64,000 nt of DNA. Source: Pseudomonas yangonensis (GTDB lineage Bacteria > Pseudomonadota > Gammaproteobacteria > Pseudomonadales > Pseudomonadaceae). The stretch lies in NCBI RefSeq assembly GCF_009932725.1, contig NZ_BLJU01000005.1, positions 124,001-188,000 on the forward strand, given 5' to 3'. A program made the position numbers and the translations under genes. Below the pieces are notes generated by a model that was not told the origin of the DNA, made no database searches, and worked only from the letters and a program-made list of their open reading frames with translations. This document shows positions 1 to 9,388 of the stretch, in pieces; position 1 is the first letter of the stretch; each line of letters starts with the position of its first letter.

Positions 1-1016
1 TCGGCGGCCAGAGAGCGGAAGCGAGTAAAATTTTCGGCCAGCTGCGGCTCTGGGTAAGGCTCCGCCGCGCCTACCAGCAGAATGCCGACGCCCTGCTCGA
101 AACGCGTCAGCAGAAACTCATCATTCTCTAGCGGCAGATAGGTGCGGCCGCCCAGTTGCCAGGGTGCCGGGGCGTGATCGCAGGGAGCGCCCTGAGGTTG
201 CGCTTGCCCATCGACACACCAGGGTTGCCACCAGCCCGCTTTGTCGCTCAACACCCACAGCCGGCCCTGCGCATCGAAACGTGGCTGCTGCAGAGCCTGA
301 TCGCTGCCCTGCCCGGCCAGCACGCGGGTACGTTCGCCGGACTCGCGCTGGCACAGGCGCGTGGCGACCCAGGGCTGGTAGGGGCGATCCCATTCGATCC
401 AGGCCAGACGCTGGCCAGTGGAGTCAGCCACCGGCGCGGCATAGAAGTCCGCGCCCTCGATCAGCACCTGGCGATGACCGGTGAGACCGATACGCACCAG
501 GCGATGCACGACCGCGCCCGCCTCGTGGCTTTCCTCCACGGCCAGCAGCGCCTGCCAGGCGGGCACGAAGGACAAATCGCCGTAGCGGCAATTGACGCGA
601 TCCGTGAGCGCCTGTGGCTCAATATTCGTAGGAGCGGCTGGGCGGCATTCCGCTTCAGCCGCAATTTCTCTTGAATCAGCAAGATTCGCGGCTGAAGCCG
701 CTCCTACGGGAGAGGGTGTGATCAACAGATGGTAGATCTGCTGATCACGCTCATTGACGAAAGCTGCGCCCCGCTCCGTGGCGCAGCAGTTGCCGCCGCC
801 GTACTCATACACACGGCTGCGCACGGAAAACCCCGGCGGCGTCAGCTCGCGCACCACCCCGTCACGACAGAAGAACAGTCCGCACCGCGCCAGCCCGGGA
901 TCGAATGCCACCCACAGCACACCGCCATGGGCAGCGTGCAGCTCGGCAAAATCGGCGCTGGCGGCCGCGGCCTGTTCGGCGCTCCAGATCGAGTCCGGGT
1001 CGCTCACGCCTTGCAT
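1..1016 (-). CDS. pqqH: S9-family peptidase of the pqq operon, C-terminus cut by window edge
   Basis: Last gene of the pqq operon. The reading frame starts at ATG 1016, overlaps the pqqE stop by 13 bp and stays open to position 1, so about 338 N-terminal residues are visible. They resemble the beta-propeller half of prolyl-oligopeptidase-type (S9) peptidases found after pqqE in Pseudomonas (P. aeruginosa PA1990 position); the catalytic Ser-Asp-His half lies outside the window. Role in PQQ production is inferred from position only. Odd feature: residues about 104-130 are encoded by a REP-type inverted repeat (628-707) read in frame, giving an Ala/Glu-rich insert between otherwise propeller-like sequence (...NERDQQIY before, RYGDLSFVP after). 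Family assignment is good; the symbol follows P. aeruginosa usage. Confidence 0.85.
   Translation of the reverse strand, partial: MQGVSDPDSIWSAEQAAAASADFAELHAAHGGVLWVAFDPGLARCGLFFCRDGVVRELTPPGFSVRSRVYEYGGGNCCATERGAAFVNERDQQIYHLLITPSPVGAASAANLADSREIAAEAECRPAAPTNIEPQALTDRVNCRYGDLSFVPAWQALLAVEESHEAGAVVHRLVRIGLTGHRQVLIEGADFYAAPVADSTGQRLAWIEWDRPYQPWVATRLCQRESGERTRVLAGQGSDQALQQPRFDAQGRLWVLSDKAGWWQPWCVDGQAQPQGAPCDHAPAPWQLGGRTYLPLENDEFLLTRFEQGVGILLVGAAEPYPEPQLAENFTRFRSLAA
628..707. repeat. REP-type palindrome inside the pqqH coding region
   Basis: GTAGGAGCGGCT at 628-639 is mirrored by AGCCGCTCCTAC at 696-707, the same core seen in intergenic repeats of this window. Here it lies within an open reading frame and is translated through on the minus strand without a stop. 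Confidence 0.85.
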
Positions 1017-2158
1017 ATGATCCGCGAAGCCTTCTCGTTGCGGTACTGCAGGGCATCCAGCCCCAGCGGCGCCTCATCGGCCTGGCGGCGCGCGGCGAGA
1101 ATCACCTCATGGTGCGCCGACTTGCTGCACACCGGGTCGGCGTTGCTGGCATCGCCGGTGAGCATGAAGGCCTGGCAGCGACAGCCGCCGAAATCCTTGT
1201 GCTTTTCATCGCAGCTGCGGCAGGGCTCGGGCATCCAGTCGTCGCCGCGGAAGCGGTTGAAACCGAAGGAATGCCGCCAGATATGTTCGACGCTGTGCTC
1301 GCGCACATTGGGAAACTGCACCGGCAGCTGCCGCGCGCTGTGACAGGGCAGCGCGGTGCCGTCCGGGGTGATGTCGAGAAACAGATTGCCCCAGCCGTTC
1401 ATGCAGGCCTTGGGCCGCTCCTCGTAATAGTCCGGGGTGACGAATATCAGCTTGCACGGGTGATTTTCGGCCGCCAGCTTGTCGCGCCACTGGTTGGTGA
1501 TGCGCTCGGCGCGCTCCAGTTGCGCGCGAGTCGGCAGCAGCCCCGCGCGGTTGAGTTCCGCCCAGCCGTAGAACTGGCAGGTGGCAAGCTCGACGAAATC
1601 CGCCTCCAGCTCCAGGCACAGCTCGATGATGCGCTCGATATTGTCGATGTTGTGCCGGTGGGTGACGAAGTTGAGCACCATCGGGTAGCCGTGGGCCTTG
1701 ACCGCGCGGGCCATGGCCAGCTTCTGCGCGAAGGCCTTCTTCGAGCCGGCCAGCAGGTTGTTCACCTCCTCGTCGGCGGCCTGGAAGCTGATCTGGATAT
1801 GATCGAGCCCGGCGTCGGCGAATTCGGCAATACGTGCTTCGGTCAGGCCAATACCGGAGGTGATCAGGTTGGTGTAGTAGCCCAGGCCGCGCGCCGCCGC
1901 GATCAGCTCGGCCAGATCCTGACGCACCAGCGGTTCGCCGCCGGAAAAGCCCAGCTGCGCGGCGCCCAGCTCACGGGCCTGGCGAAACACCTCGATCCAC
2001 TCGGCAGTGCTGAGTTCGGCGCCCTGCTTGGCGAAGTCCAGGGGATTGGAGCAGTACGGGCACTGCAGCGGGCAACGATACGTCAGCTCGGCCAGGAGCC
2101 AAAGCGGTGGCCCTGGTTCATGACCTGCTTTAGCGAAGCTCGATCCAGAACTGTGCAT
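1004..2158 (-). CDS. pqqE: PQQ biosynthesis radical SAM enzyme PqqE
   Basis: Radical SAM/SPASM protein of 384 residues that, with PqqD as peptide chaperone, forms the Glu-Tyr carbon-carbon crosslink in the PqqA precursor peptide. The CxxxCxxC cluster motif (CPLQCPYC) lies near residues 29-36 and further cysteines (CxxC and others, around residues 310-330) supply the auxiliary Fe-S sites. The start chosen, MHSSGSS, gives the usual length and overlaps the pqqD end by 29 bp, implying translational coupling; the frame is open further upstream but that part is pqqD read out of frame. Cytoplasmic; same operon as pqqABCD. Confidence 0.96.
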   Translation of the reverse strand: MHSSGSSFAKAGHEPGPPLWLLAELTYRCPLQCPYCSNPLDFAKQGAELSTAEWIEVFRQARELGAAQLGFSGGEPLVRQDLAELIAAARGLGYYTNLITSGIGLTEARIAEFADAGLDHIQISFQAADEEVNNLLAGSKKAFAQKLAMARAVKAHGYPMVLNFVTHRHNIDNIERIIELCLELEADFVELATCQFYGWAELNRAGLLPTRAQLERAERITNQWRDKLAAENHPCKLIFVTPDYYEERPKACMNGWGNLFLDITPDGTALPCHSARQLPVQFPNVREHSVEHIWRHSFGFNRFRGDDWMPEPCRSCDEKHKDFGGCRCQAFMLTGDASNADPVCSKSAHHEVILAARRQADEAPLGLDALQYRNEKASRIICKA

Positions 2159-2408
2159 GGGCCACCTCGATAAAGGCCAGGATGTCTTCGTCGATGCCGG
2201 GCACATCGGGGAAGCGCTGGTGCAGGTTGTCGATGATCTCGGCCACCGAACGCTTGCCATCGACCTGCTGGAGAATCTCACCGGCACTGTCGTTGAGCTT
2301 GATCATGCCTTCCGGATAGAGCAGCACATGGCAGCCCTGCGCCGGTTCGAACTGCAGGCGAAAGCCCCGGCGAATCATCGGCACGTGATGCGAAGTCAGG
2401 GTGGTCAT
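2130..2408 (-). CDS. pqqD: PQQ biosynthesis peptide chaperone PqqD
   Basis: 92-residue PqqD (RRE-type fold) which binds PqqA and presents it to PqqE. Family features visible are the N-terminal [12 protein letters not shown] stretch, [18 protein letters not shown] and the acidic C-terminal helix. The start MTTLTSHH follows pqqC by 23 bp, and the end overlaps pqqE. A separate pqqD, not the pqqCD fusion seen in some methylotrophs. Confidence 0.96.
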   Translation of the reverse strand: MTTLTSHHVPMIRRGFRLQFEPAQGCHVLLYPEGMIKLNDSAGEILQQVDGKRSVAEIIDNLHQRFPDVPGIDEDILAFIEVAHAQFWIELR

Positions 2409-2431
2409 GTCGGGCGTTCCAGTCAATCCGC

Positions 2432-3184
2432 TCACAGGTCGATTCCCCGATGCCAGACACGCTCGGCCGTCACCGTGTGATACGGCGGACGCTCCAGCTC
2501 GTAGGCCATGCTCATGGCATCGAGCATGCTCCACAGCACATCCAGCTTGAACTGCAGGATGTTCAACATGCGTTCCTGCGCCTCACGAGTGCGGTAGTGC
2601 TCCAGGGTGATGCGCAGGCCATGTTCGACATCGCGCCGCGCCTGGCTCAGACGATTGCGGAAGTAGTCGTAACCGGCAGCATCGATCCAAGGATAGTGCT
2701 GCGGCCAGGCGTCCAGGCGCGACTGGTGGATGGTCGGCGCGAACAGCTCGGTCAGCGAGCTGCTGGCCGCCTCCTGCCAACTGGCGCGGCGAGCAAAGTT
2801 GACGTAGGCATCGACGGCGAAGCGCACGCCGGGCAGCACCAGCTCCTGCGACAGCACCTGATCGCGGTCGAGGCCGACGGACTCGGCCAGGCGCAGCCAG
2901 GCCTCGATACCGCCCTCCTCTCCGGGCGCACCGTCGTGGTCGAGGATGCGCTGGACCCACTCGCGCCGCGTTTCGCGATCCGGACAGTTGGCGAGGATCG
3001 CCGCATCCTTGAGCGGAATATTGACCTGATAGTAGAAACGGTTGGCCACCCAGCCCTGTATCTGCTCGCGGGTGGCGCGCCCTTCGTACATGGCGCGATG
3101 AAACGGATGATGGATGTGGTACAGCGCGCCCTTGGCGCGCAGCGCCTGCTCGAACTCGGCAGGTGTCATGGCAGCTTGGCTCAT
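2432..3184 (-). CDS. pqqC: Pyrroloquinoline-quinone synthase PqqC
   Basis: 250-residue cofactorless oxidase catalysing the final ring closure and eight-electron oxidation to PQQ. Conserved helix-bundle stretches include [12 protein letters not shown] near the N-terminus, WVANRFYYQ and the EHYRTREAQ segment. Start is ATG 3184; the pqqB stop is 23 bp upstream. The length is the family norm and nothing appears broken. Confidence 0.97.
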   Translation of the reverse strand: MSQAAMTPAEFEQALRAKGALYHIHHPFHRAMYEGRATREQIQGWVANRFYYQVNIPLKDAAILANCPDRETRREWVQRILDHDGAPGEEGGIEAWLRLAESVGLDRDQVLSQELVLPGVRFAVDAYVNFARRASWQEAASSSLTELFAPTIHQSRLDAWPQHYPWIDAAGYDYFRNRLSQARRDVEHGLRITLEHYRTREAQERMLNILQFKLDVLWSMLDAMSMAYELERPPYHTVTAERVWHRGIDL

Positions 3185-3207
3185 CAGAACTCCCCGGTGC
3201 GCACAGC

Positions 3208-4122
3208 CTATAAAACGATGCTCATGCCATCGAACGCGACCTCGATGCCGTGGGCGTCCAACTCGGCACGCTCGGGCGAATCCAGGTCGAGAATCGGGTT
3301 GGTGTTGTTGATATGGATAAGGATCTTGCGTGCGGTCGGCAGGCCGTCGAGCAACTCGATCATCCCGCCGGGACCGCTCTGGCAGAGGTGGCCCATCTCG
3401 CTGCCGAGCTTGTCGCCCACCTCGCATACGCGCATCTCGTCGTCGCGCCACAGCGTGCCGTCCACCAGCAGGCAGTCGGCGCGGCGCATCCAGCCCAGCA
3501 GCTGCTCGTCCACCTGGCCCAGGCCGGGGGCGTAGAACAAGGTCCCGCCCGTGCGCAGGTCCTCGATGAACAGACCGATGTTGTCGCCCGGATGCGGATT
3601 GCCGCGATGCGGCGAATACGGCGGCGCGCTGCTGCGCAGGGCGATGGCGGTGATGCTCAGCCCCGGGCAGGCGGGGATGGTGAACGGCTTGGCATCCAGC
3701 TCGATCAGCCGGTGCTGCAGGCCGCCGTTCCAGTGGCTGAGCATGTTGAACAGGGGAAAGCCGGTGGTCAGGTCCTGATGGACCATCTCGGTGCACCAGA
3801 CCTGATGCGGGCAGCCTTCGCGCAGGGTCAACAGGCCCGTGCAATGGTCGATCTGGCTGTCGAGCAGGACGATGCCGGCAATCGCCGTGTCGCGCAGTTT
3901 GCGCGCAGGCTGCAGCGCCGGAAAGGCTTCGATCTGCGCGCGAATGTCCGGCGAGGCGTTGCACAGGATCCACTGCTCGCCTTCGTCGGAGATGGCGATG
4001 GACGACTGGGTGCGCGGCTGCGCCCGCAAGGTGCCGGCGCGCACGCCGCGGCAGTTGCGGCAGTTGCAGTTCCACTGGGGGAAACCGCCGCCGGCGGCGG
4101 AACCGAGAATCTGGATTTGCAT
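3208..4122 (-). CDS. pqqB: PQQ biosynthesis protein PqqB
   Basis: 304-residue metallo-beta-lactamase-fold protein of the PQQ pathway, reported in the literature to act on the crosslinked precursor. N-terminal [19 protein letters not shown] is diagnostic, followed by CNCRNC (a Zn-site cysteine cluster) and SQIDHCTGL, a modified form of the HxHxDH metal motif. It starts 47 bp after pqqA in the same operon. Confidence 0.97.
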   Translation of the reverse strand: MQIQILGSAAGGGFPQWNCNCRNCRGVRAGTLRAQPRTQSSIAISDEGEQWILCNASPDIRAQIEAFPALQPARKLRDTAIAGIVLLDSQIDHCTGLLTLREGCPHQVWCTEMVHQDLTTGFPLFNMLSHWNGGLQHRLIELDAKPFTIPACPGLSITAIALRSSAPPYSPHRGNPHPGDNIGLFIEDLRTGGTLFYAPGLGQVDEQLLGWMRRADCLLVDGTLWRDDEMRVCEVGDKLGSEMGHLCQSGPGGMIELLDGLPTARKILIHINNTNPILDLDSPERAELDAHGIEVAFDGMSIVL

Positions 4123-4169
4123 GGCGGATTACCAGGGGGATGCCCCGGGCGTGCCGGGGCCAGGAGCGA

Positions 4170-4241
4170 TCAGCGGTTGGCGAAGTACATGGTCACTTCG
4201 AAGCCAATACGCAGGTCGGTGTAGGCGGGTTTAGTCCACAT
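4170..4241 (-). CDS. pqqA: PQQ precursor peptide PqqA
   Basis: A 23-residue peptide, [14 protein letters not shown] followed by EVTMYFANR. Glu15 and Tyr19, spaced ExxxY, are the residues joined by PqqE and become the PQQ skeleton. An AGAGGA ribosome-binding site lies about 7 bases before ATG 4241. It heads the pqqABCDE operon. The upstream region holds candidate regulator boxes (4312-4351). Confidence 0.97.
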
Positions 4242-4311
4242 GGTGCGGTCCTCTTTTTATGGCGCCGGGGCATTCCGGCACCCTCATTAAGCCCCCGCCA
4301 GGCAAGAGGCC

Positions 4312-4351
4312 AAATGGTACTTTGGGATGAATCGGCACTGGCATTGGTAGG
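4312..4351 (-). promoter_or_regulatory. Candidate regulator boxes upstream of pqqA
   Basis: On the coding strand, CTACCAATG (4342-4350) is followed about 30 bp later by CCAAAGTACCATTTGG, a near-palindrome on 4310-4325. These resemble the CTACCAAGG boxes before exaC, exaB and pedH, and GGTACTTTGGG (4316-4326) recurs identically in the pedS2/ABC divergent promoter (21339-21349). Function as LuxR-type response-regulator sites is inferred. Confidence 0.5.
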
Positions 4352-4500
4352 TGACGCTATCAGTAGGCACGACTCGTACCCGAAGGTTCCTGTAATCGCC
4401 GGGCCTGAAACATGCATCAATAGAAAACGCCCGGCTGAAGGGCGGTAGGCGGGAATTCAGCGTATTCGCTCGATCACGGTGGGCCTGGTGCCAGTCTCCA

Positions 4501-4564
4501 TCGCGGGTAAATCCGCTCCTACCAGCCACGCGCGCCTTTTCTGTAGGAGCGGATTTATCCGCGA
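4501..4564. repeat. REP-type inverted pair
   Basis: TCGCGGGTAAATCCGCTCCTAC (4501-4522) is mirrored by GTAGGAGCGGATTTATCCGCGA (4543-4564), with a 20-bp spacer. This is a Pseudomonas extragenic palindrome of the GTAGGAGCGG type in its AAATCC variant. Confidence 0.85.
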
Positions 4565-4603
4565 TTACGCTCAAGCAAATGCAGAGCCAAACCTCATCGC
4601 CAA

Positions 4604-4632
4604 ATAAAAAACGCGACCGAAGCCGCGTCGCG
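4604..4632 (-). terminator. Terminator-like hairpin, minus strand
   Basis: On the minus strand a CGCGAC...GTCGCG stem is followed by TTTTTTATTT, the form of a Rho-independent terminator. It is 315 bp beyond the exaC stop, so it may end exaC read-through or a short unannotated transcript in 4640-4900. Confidence 0.55.
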
Positions 4633-4793
4633 ATAAGGGTCTGCTGCCGTACAGGCTGATGGCCGCCTGCAGATCCACCCGGGTAGGGTTCTTCGCCGTG
4701 CAAAGGCGGCGCGCCGGAGCGAGCGCGCCGCTATGTGGATGCATCGGAACTCAGAGTCTGCTCACGATCTCGCGAGCTAGAGACCTACAAGGC

Positions 4794-4905
4794 AGAAACA
4801 GGCGAGAAAGCGGAGTGTACTTTTGTCCGCATGACTCGCTTCGCTCGCCCCTCCGGGGCCGCACTGAAGTGCGTTGGCCGCAAGCGGCCTGCCGAGCCTG
4901 TTTCT
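4794..4905. repeat. Compact structured element with 10-bp inverted ends
   Basis: AGAAACAGGC (4794-4803) and GCCTGTTTCT (4896-4905) are perfect inverted repeats enclosing several smaller hairpins (GCCGCAAGCGGC, GCACTGAAGTGC, CCCCTCCGGGG). It could be a repeated mobile-type element or a structured RNA; I cannot tell which from one copy. Confidence 0.5.
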
Positions 4906-4946
4906 AACGCAGTAGGGCCGACGCGCAGCAGATCGTGGGCTGGCTC

Positions 4947-6467
4947 TCAGAAGAAGCCCAGCGGATTGATGTCATAGCTCACCAGCAGGTTCTTGGTCTG
5001 CTGGTAGTGGTGGAGCATCATCTTGTGGGTTTCACGGCCGACACCGGACTTCTTGTAACCACCGAAGGCGGCATGCGCCGGGTACAGGTGATAGCAGTTG
5101 GTCCATACGCGACCGGCCTTGATCGCGCGGCCCATGCGGTAGGCGACATTGATGTCGCGGCTCCACACGCCGGCACCCAGGCCGAACTCGGTGTCGTTGG
5201 CAATGGCCAGGGCCTCGGCCTCGTCCTTGAAGGTGGTCACACCGATCACCGGGCCGAAGATTTCCTCCTGGAACACGCGCATCTGGTTGGTGCCCTTGAG
5301 CAGGGTCGGCTGGATGTAGTAACCGCTGGCCAGGTCACCGTCCAGACGCTCGGCGGCGCCACCGGTGAGCACCTGAGCGCCTTCCTGCTGGGCGATCTCG
5401 AGGTAGCTGAGGATCTTGTCGAACTGCTGCTGCGAGGCCTGGGCGCCGACCATGGTCTCGGTGTCCAGCGGGTTGCCGCGCTTGATCTGCTTGACCTTCT
5501 TCATCACCTCGGCCATGAAGGCGTCGTAGATCGACTCCTGCACCAGTGCGCGCGACGGGCAGGTGCACACCTCGCCCTGGTTGAAGAAGCCCAGCACCAG
5601 GCCTTCGGCAGCCTTCTCGATGAAGGCCGGCTCGGCGTTCATGATGTCGGCGAAGAAGATGTTCGGCGACTTGCCGCCCAGCTCGACGGTGGACGGGATG
5701 ATGTTCTCGGCGGCGCACTTGAGGATGTGCGAGCCCACCGGGGTGGAACCGGTGAAGGCGATCTTGGCGATGCGCTTGCTGGTGGCCAGCGCTTCACCGG
5801 CCTCACGGCCGAAGCCCTGGACGATGTTGAGCACGCCCGGCGGCAGCAGGTCGCCGATGATTTCCACCAGCAGGGTGATCGACAGCGGGGTCTGCTCGGC
5901 CGGCTTGAGCACGATGCAGTTGCCGGCAGCCAGGGCCGGGGCGAGTTTCCAGGCGGCCATCAGCAGCGGGAAGTTCCACGGGATGATCTGCCCGACCACC
6001 CCCAGCGGCTCGTGGAAGTGGTAGGCCACGGTGCCGTCGTTGATCTCGGCGGTGCTGCCTTCCTGGGCGCGGATGCAGCCGGCGAAGTAGCGGAAATGGT
6101 CGGCGGCCAGCGGCACGTCAGCATTGAGGGTTTCGCGCACGGCCTTGCCGTTGTCCCAGGTTTCGGCCACGGCCAGCAGCTCGAGGTTGGCTTCGATGCG
6201 GTCGGCGATCTTCAGCAGGATGTGCGAGCGCTCCTGCACGCTGGTGCGGCCCCAGGCATCGGCGGCGGCATGCGCGGCATCCAGCGCCTTGTCGATATCG
6301 GCAGCGTTGGAACGGGGGAATTCGGCGATCACCGAAGCGTCGACCGGGCTGGTGTTGCTGAAGTACTGGCCACTGAGCGGAGCGACGAATTCGCCATTGA
6401 TGTAGTTGCCATAGCGCGGCTTGAGGGTGACGACGGCGCCTGGAGTACCCGGTTTCGCGTAAATCAT
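4947..6467 (-). CDS. exaC: NAD-dependent acetaldehyde/aldehyde dehydrogenase ExaC
   Basis: 506-residue class ALDH that oxidises the aldehyde made by the periplasmic quinoprotein dehydrogenases to the acid. Family landmarks are IIPWNFP, the NAD-binding FTGSTPVG, the catalytic glutamate in VELGGKSPN, and the catalytic cysteine in [13 protein letters not shown]. The C-terminus [10 protein letters not shown] is typical of ExaC/AldA. Start [10 protein letters not shown] at 6467 is preferred over the upstream ATG (6521) because it matches the family N-terminus. Tandem boxes at 6581-6633 probably control it. Cytoplasmic. Confidence 0.95.
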   Translation of the reverse strand: MIYAKPGTPGAVVTLKPRYGNYINGEFVAPLSGQYFSNTSPVDASVIAEFPRSNAADIDKALDAAHAAADAWGRTSVQERSHILLKIADRIEANLELLAVAETWDNGKAVRETLNADVPLAADHFRYFAGCIRAQEGSTAEINDGTVAYHFHEPLGVVGQIIPWNFPLLMAAWKLAPALAAGNCIVLKPAEQTPLSITLLVEIIGDLLPPGVLNIVQGFGREAGEALATSKRIAKIAFTGSTPVGSHILKCAAENIIPSTVELGGKSPNIFFADIMNAEPAFIEKAAEGLVLGFFNQGEVCTCPSRALVQESIYDAFMAEVMKKVKQIKRGNPLDTETMVGAQASQQQFDKILSYLEIAQQEGAQVLTGGAAERLDGDLASGYYIQPTLLKGTNQMRVFQEEIFGPVIGVTTFKDEAEALAIANDTEFGLGAGVWSRDINVAYRMGRAIKAGRVWTNCYHLYPAHAAFGGYKKSGVGRETHKMMLHHYQQTKNLLVSYDINPLGFF

Positions 6468-6580
6468 GATGCTGACCTCTCTTGTTGTCGGAGCCCGCTG
6501 CCAATCGGGGAAGCGAGTCATGGTTCGATCTTAGGAAGGCCCCCGCGACCTCGGTATGCGCCCATGGCACAGATCGTCTC

Positions 6581-6633
6581 GTCATTTGGTAGTAGAGCGG
6601 CGAGCGGTCTGGCACGGGTCATTTGGCAGCAAG
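6581..6633 (-). promoter_or_regulatory. Tandem CTACTACCAA / TTGCTGCCAA boxes upstream of exaC
   Basis: On the plus strand, TCATTTGGTAGTAG (TTGG at 6586) and TCATTTGGCAGCAAG (TTGG at 6623) lie exactly 37 bp apart. The same two boxes with the same spacing occur between exaB and exaA (12763 and 12800). Distance from the near box to the exaC ATG is 119 bp. Binding of an AgmR/ErbR- or PedR-type regulator is inferred. Confidence 0.6.
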
Positions 6634-6753
6634 GTGGCAGGGCTGCGAAGGCTAAAGGCTAGACCCGTTCGCTTCGCCTTGCGTTCCCGGATACGAAAAT
6701 TCGCCCCGCGACATTTCGAAGCAGCTCGCAACGGGCCAGTGGGAGCCGGAAAC

Positions 6754-6784
6754 GACGATGGCCGGACAGAGTCCGGCCATCGTC
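6754..6784 (-). terminator. Hairpin after pedH
   Basis: A 14-bp perfect stem GACGATGGCCGGAC / GTCCGGCCATCGTC with a 3-base loop begins 16 bp after the pedH stop. It lacks a long T tract, so it may act as an mRNA end stabiliser or a weak terminator. Confidence 0.65.
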
Positions 6785-6799
6785 TGCCACATCAACCGA

Positions 6800-8575
6800 T
6801 CAGCGCTTGGCGACCAGCTCCTTCGGCAGCTTGAAGGTCCACAGCATGCCACCCTGGTTCAGGTGCTTGACGCGCTTGGCCACCTCGCCACCCCACAGCG
6901 GTACCGCACCACCCCAGCCGGACAACACAGAGACATACTGCTCGCCGTCCATCTCCCAGGTCACGGGCGAGCCGATCACGCCCGAGCCGGTCTGGAACTC
7001 CCAGACTTTCTCGCCGGTCTTGGCGTTGAACGCCTGCAGGTAGCCTTCCGGGTTGCCGGTGAACACCAGGTTGCCCTTGGTGGTCAGCACTCCGCCCCAC
7101 AGCGGCGCGTAGTTCTTGTGGCGCCAGACTTCCTTGCCAGTCTTCGGGTCGATGGCGCGCAGCACACCGATGTAGTCCTCGTTCAGCGGCTTGATGGTGA
7201 AGCCGGCGCCCAGGTAGGCCGCGCCCTTCTTGTAGGCGATGTCCTCGTTCCAGATGTCCATGCCCCATTCGTTGGACGGCACATAGAACAGGCCGGTGTC
7301 CTGGCTGTAGGCCATGGGCATCCAGTTCTTCGCGCCGAGGAAAGCCGGCGCGGCGAACACGCTCTTGCCCTTCTCTGCCGCACTCGGCGAACCCGGGCGG
7401 TTGCTGTCGTCGTAGATCGGCCGGCCGTTCTTGTCCAGGCCCTTGGCCCAGGTGATCTTGTCGACGAAGGGGAAGCCGCGGATGAACTTGCCGTTGGTAC
7501 GGTCAAGCACGTAGAAGAAGCCGTTACGGTCAGCGGTGGCCGCCGCCTTGATGGTCTTGCCGCCTTCCTGGTAGTCGAAGGACACCAGCTCGTTGACGCC
7601 GTCGAAGTCCCAGCCGTCGTGCGGCGTGGTCTGGAAGTGCCACTTGATGCTGCCATCGTCCGGATTCAGCGCCAGGCGCGAGGACGAGTAGAGGTTGTCA
7701 CCCGGGCGCAGGTGCGAGTTCCACGGCGCCGGGTTGCCGGTGCCGAAGAACAGCAGGTTGGTGTCGGCGTCGTAGTAGCCGCCCAGCCAGGGCGCGGCGC
7801 CGCCGGTCTTCCACAGGTCGCCCGGCCAGGTCTTGCCGGCCTCGCCGCCGCTGATGCCGTTCTCGACGGCCTTGCCGTCCTTGTAGACGTAGCCCATGTG
7901 GCCTTCGACGGTCGGACGACTCCACAGCAGCTCGCCATTCTTCGGATCATAGGCTTCGATCTTGCCGACCACGCCGAACTCGCCACCGGAGACGCCGGTG
8001 ATCAGCTTGCCGCCCACCACCAGCGGCGCGGCGGTGATCGAATAACCGGCCTTGTGATCAGCCACGCGCTTGCTCCACACCACCTTGCCGCTGTCCTTGT
8101 TCAGCGCCACCAGCTTGGCGTCCAGGGTGCCGAAGATCACCAGATCGTCGTACAGGGCGACACCACGGTTGATCACGTCGCAGCAAGGGCGGATGTCGTC
8201 CGGCAAGCGAGCTTCGTACTGCCACAGCTCACGCCCGGTGCGCGCATCGACGGCGAACACCCGCGAATAGGAGGCGGTAACGTACATCACGCCGTCCTTG
8301 ATCAGCGGCTGCGCCTGCTGGCCGCGCTGCTTCTCACCGCCGAAGGACATGGTCCAGACCGGGCGCAGCTCCTTGACGTTCTGATCGTTGAGGATGTTCA
8401 GCGGGCTGTAGCGCTGGCCCTGAAGACCGAGGCCGTTGGTGACGATCTCGTTGGTGGTGGTGGCGTCCTTGAGAATCTCGGCGTCGGTGACCGCCAGCGC
8501 GGCGGCGGACGGCAACAGCATGGCGGCACAGAGTGCGGTGAGGAGGAAAGGCTGGCGAAGACCGGCGTGTTTCAT
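6800..8575 (-). CDS. pedH: PQQ-dependent alcohol dehydrogenase, predicted lanthanide type (PedH)
   Basis: 591-residue periplasmic quinoprotein of the eight-bladed propeller type that oxidises primary alcohols and aldehydes. A signal peptide spans residues 1-29 (cleavage near AAALA). The adjacent-cysteine disulfide is Cys131-Cys132 in RPCCD. The catalytic Asp323 in GWDFDG is followed two residues later by Asp325; in XoxF and PedH this extra Asp coordinates a lanthanide, whereas Ca enzymes have Ala/Ser there. The start MKHAGLRQ is chosen over an upstream ATG (8713) because it begins the signal peptide and has a purine-rich leader. Adjacent exaC and the order match P. putida pedH-pedI. Metal preference is inferred from one residue. 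Confidence 0.93.
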   Translation of the reverse strand: MKHAGLRQPFLLTALCAAMLLPSAAALAVTDAEILKDATTTNEIVTNGLGLQGQRYSPLNILNDQNVKELRPVWTMSFGGEKQRGQQAQPLIKDGVMYVTASYSRVFAVDARTGRELWQYEARLPDDIRPCCDVINRGVALYDDLVIFGTLDAKLVALNKDSGKVVWSKRVADHKAGYSITAAPLVVGGKLITGVSGGEFGVVGKIEAYDPKNGELLWSRPTVEGHMGYVYKDGKAVENGISGGEAGKTWPGDLWKTGGAAPWLGGYYDADTNLLFFGTGNPAPWNSHLRPGDNLYSSSRLALNPDDGSIKWHFQTTPHDGWDFDGVNELVSFDYQEGGKTIKAAATADRNGFFYVLDRTNGKFIRGFPFVDKITWAKGLDKNGRPIYDDSNRPGSPSAAEKGKSVFAAPAFLGAKNWMPMAYSQDTGLFYVPSNEWGMDIWNEDIAYKKGAAYLGAGFTIKPLNEDYIGVLRAIDPKTGKEVWRHKNYAPLWGGVLTTKGNLVFTGNPEGYLQAFNAKTGEKVWEFQTGSGVIGSPVTWEMDGEQYVSVLSGWGGAVPLWGGEVAKRVKHLNQGGMLWTFKLPKELVAKR

Positions 8576-8689
8576 TGCGGCTACCTCTGCGGGTTCATTG
8601 TTATTGCCGGGAATTTTTCCCGGTCTGCCGCAAATTCTTGGCTCGCACAGGCCACCCAACAATTGCACCCCCAGCCGATTTTCCTCGTT

Positions 8690-8716
8690 CCTTGGTAGCA
8701 ATACCTGCTCCAAAGG
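8690..8716 (-). promoter_or_regulatory. Candidate regulator box upstream of pedH
   Basis: The coding strand carries TTGCTACCAAGGAACGAGG, related to the CTACTACCAAGGGACTAG box before exaB, and lies 118 bp before the ATG as in exaC and exaB. Only one copy is visible here; the distal 37-bp partner is absent. Confidence 0.5.
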
Positions 8717-8792
8717 CTGCGATCATTACGATTGCGGCGGCCACGGCTTTGCCCGACACTTGGCCGCCCGCACATTCTGACCGGAGACGCCC

Positions 8793-9179
8793 GTGCCCCA
8801 CCCTCGCCAGGAAATTCTCAACCATCCCGATGCACTGGATTGCACTGTCTATCGTCCCGACGAGCAGGACCCGGATACCGAAGAGCAGGACCTGGGCGAC
8901 GGCAAGGTCCTGATCACCGGCGCCTTCGAGCCGCCGCAGGACTGGGACGCGCACCAACGCGAGGACTACTACGGCGAAGAAGATCCCACCCACTTCGTCA
9001 CAGCCCATATCGAATGCCTGGCCAAGCCGGCGACTCGGGATTTCTTCATGCCCGAGAGCGGTGACTATGTGGCCGTGCAATCCAGCCTGGGCGAAGTGGT
9101 GATGTATTACGTCTATGACCACGAAGAGACCGAGCACGGCCGTCATTACGTGCTGATTCGTGATGACGAAGAACTCTAG
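8793..9179 (+). CDS. Conserved hypothetical acidic protein
   Basis: 128 residues, strongly acidic (many Asp/Glu), no signal peptide, membrane segment or recognised domain. It starts at GTG 8793 preceded by CCGGAGACGCCC, which contains a GGAG ribosome-binding site. It is divergent from pedH with a 217-bp shared promoter region, but a link to alcohol metabolism is not shown. Codon use matches the neighbours, so it is likely a real gene. Function unknown. Confidence 0.75.
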   Translation: MPHPRQEILNHPDALDCTVYRPDEQDPDTEEQDLGDGKVLITGAFEPPQDWDAHQREDYYGEEDPTHFVTAHIECLAKPATRDFFMPESGDYVAVQSSLGEVVMYYVYDHEETEHGRHYVLIRDDEEL

Positions 9180-9190
9180 GCCCAGACACA

Positions 9191-9366
9191 CTGTGGGAGG
9201 CGCTTCAGCGGCAATGTCTTCATGTGTGTAGCCCGGATGAAATCCGGGGATAGCGAGCATATTTCTCCCGGATTTCATCCGGGCTACGAAGCCGGCATAA
9301 GAGTGGGAGGCGCTTTAGCGGCGATATCTTCCTGCGCAGGTCGCGGCTGAAGCCCCTCCCACAGCC
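9191..9366. repeat. Composite of two palindromic repeat types
   Basis: A GTAGCCCGGATGAAATCC pair (9228-9249 and inverted 9267-9287) sits inside a GTGGGAGGCGCTTCAGCGGC-type array (9191-9221, direct copy 9303-9331, inverted copy about 9337-9365). It fills the gap between two convergent genes and can fold into nested hairpins. Confidence 0.75.
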
Positions 9367-9388
9367 CCCCCTACAGCACCGCACGCCG

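Larger units (their letters stand above)
4242..4946. other. Gene-free interval between pqqA and exaC
   Basis: 705 bp with no convincing coding region. It contains, in order, the pqqA promoter side with candidate boxes, a REP-type inverted pair (4501-4564), a terminator-like hairpin facing the minus strand (4604-4632), and a compact structured element bounded by 10-bp inverted repeats (4794-4905). Short open frames here are low quality and match no protein I recognise. Confidence 0.7.

Noticed and set aside
905..2173. Long plus-strand open frame opposite pqqE
   Set aside because: Antisense shadow of pqqE/pqqD caused by high GC; no recognisable domain.
4659..4977. Short plus-strand frames in the pqqA-exaC gap
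   Set aside because: They run through hairpin-rich sequence, lack ribosome-binding sites and resemble repeat translation.
4935..6662. 575-residue plus-strand open frame opposite exaC
   Set aside because: Shadow of exaC; composition is Gly/His/Val-rich as expected for antisense of an ALDH.
6758..8698. 646-residue plus-strand open frame opposite pedH
   Set aside because: Antisense of the conserved quinoprotein gene; no domain or ribosome-binding site.
9190..9366. CRISPR-like repetition
   Set aside because: Only two or three units, palindromic with unequal spacing; fits REP-type repeats, not a CRISPR array.
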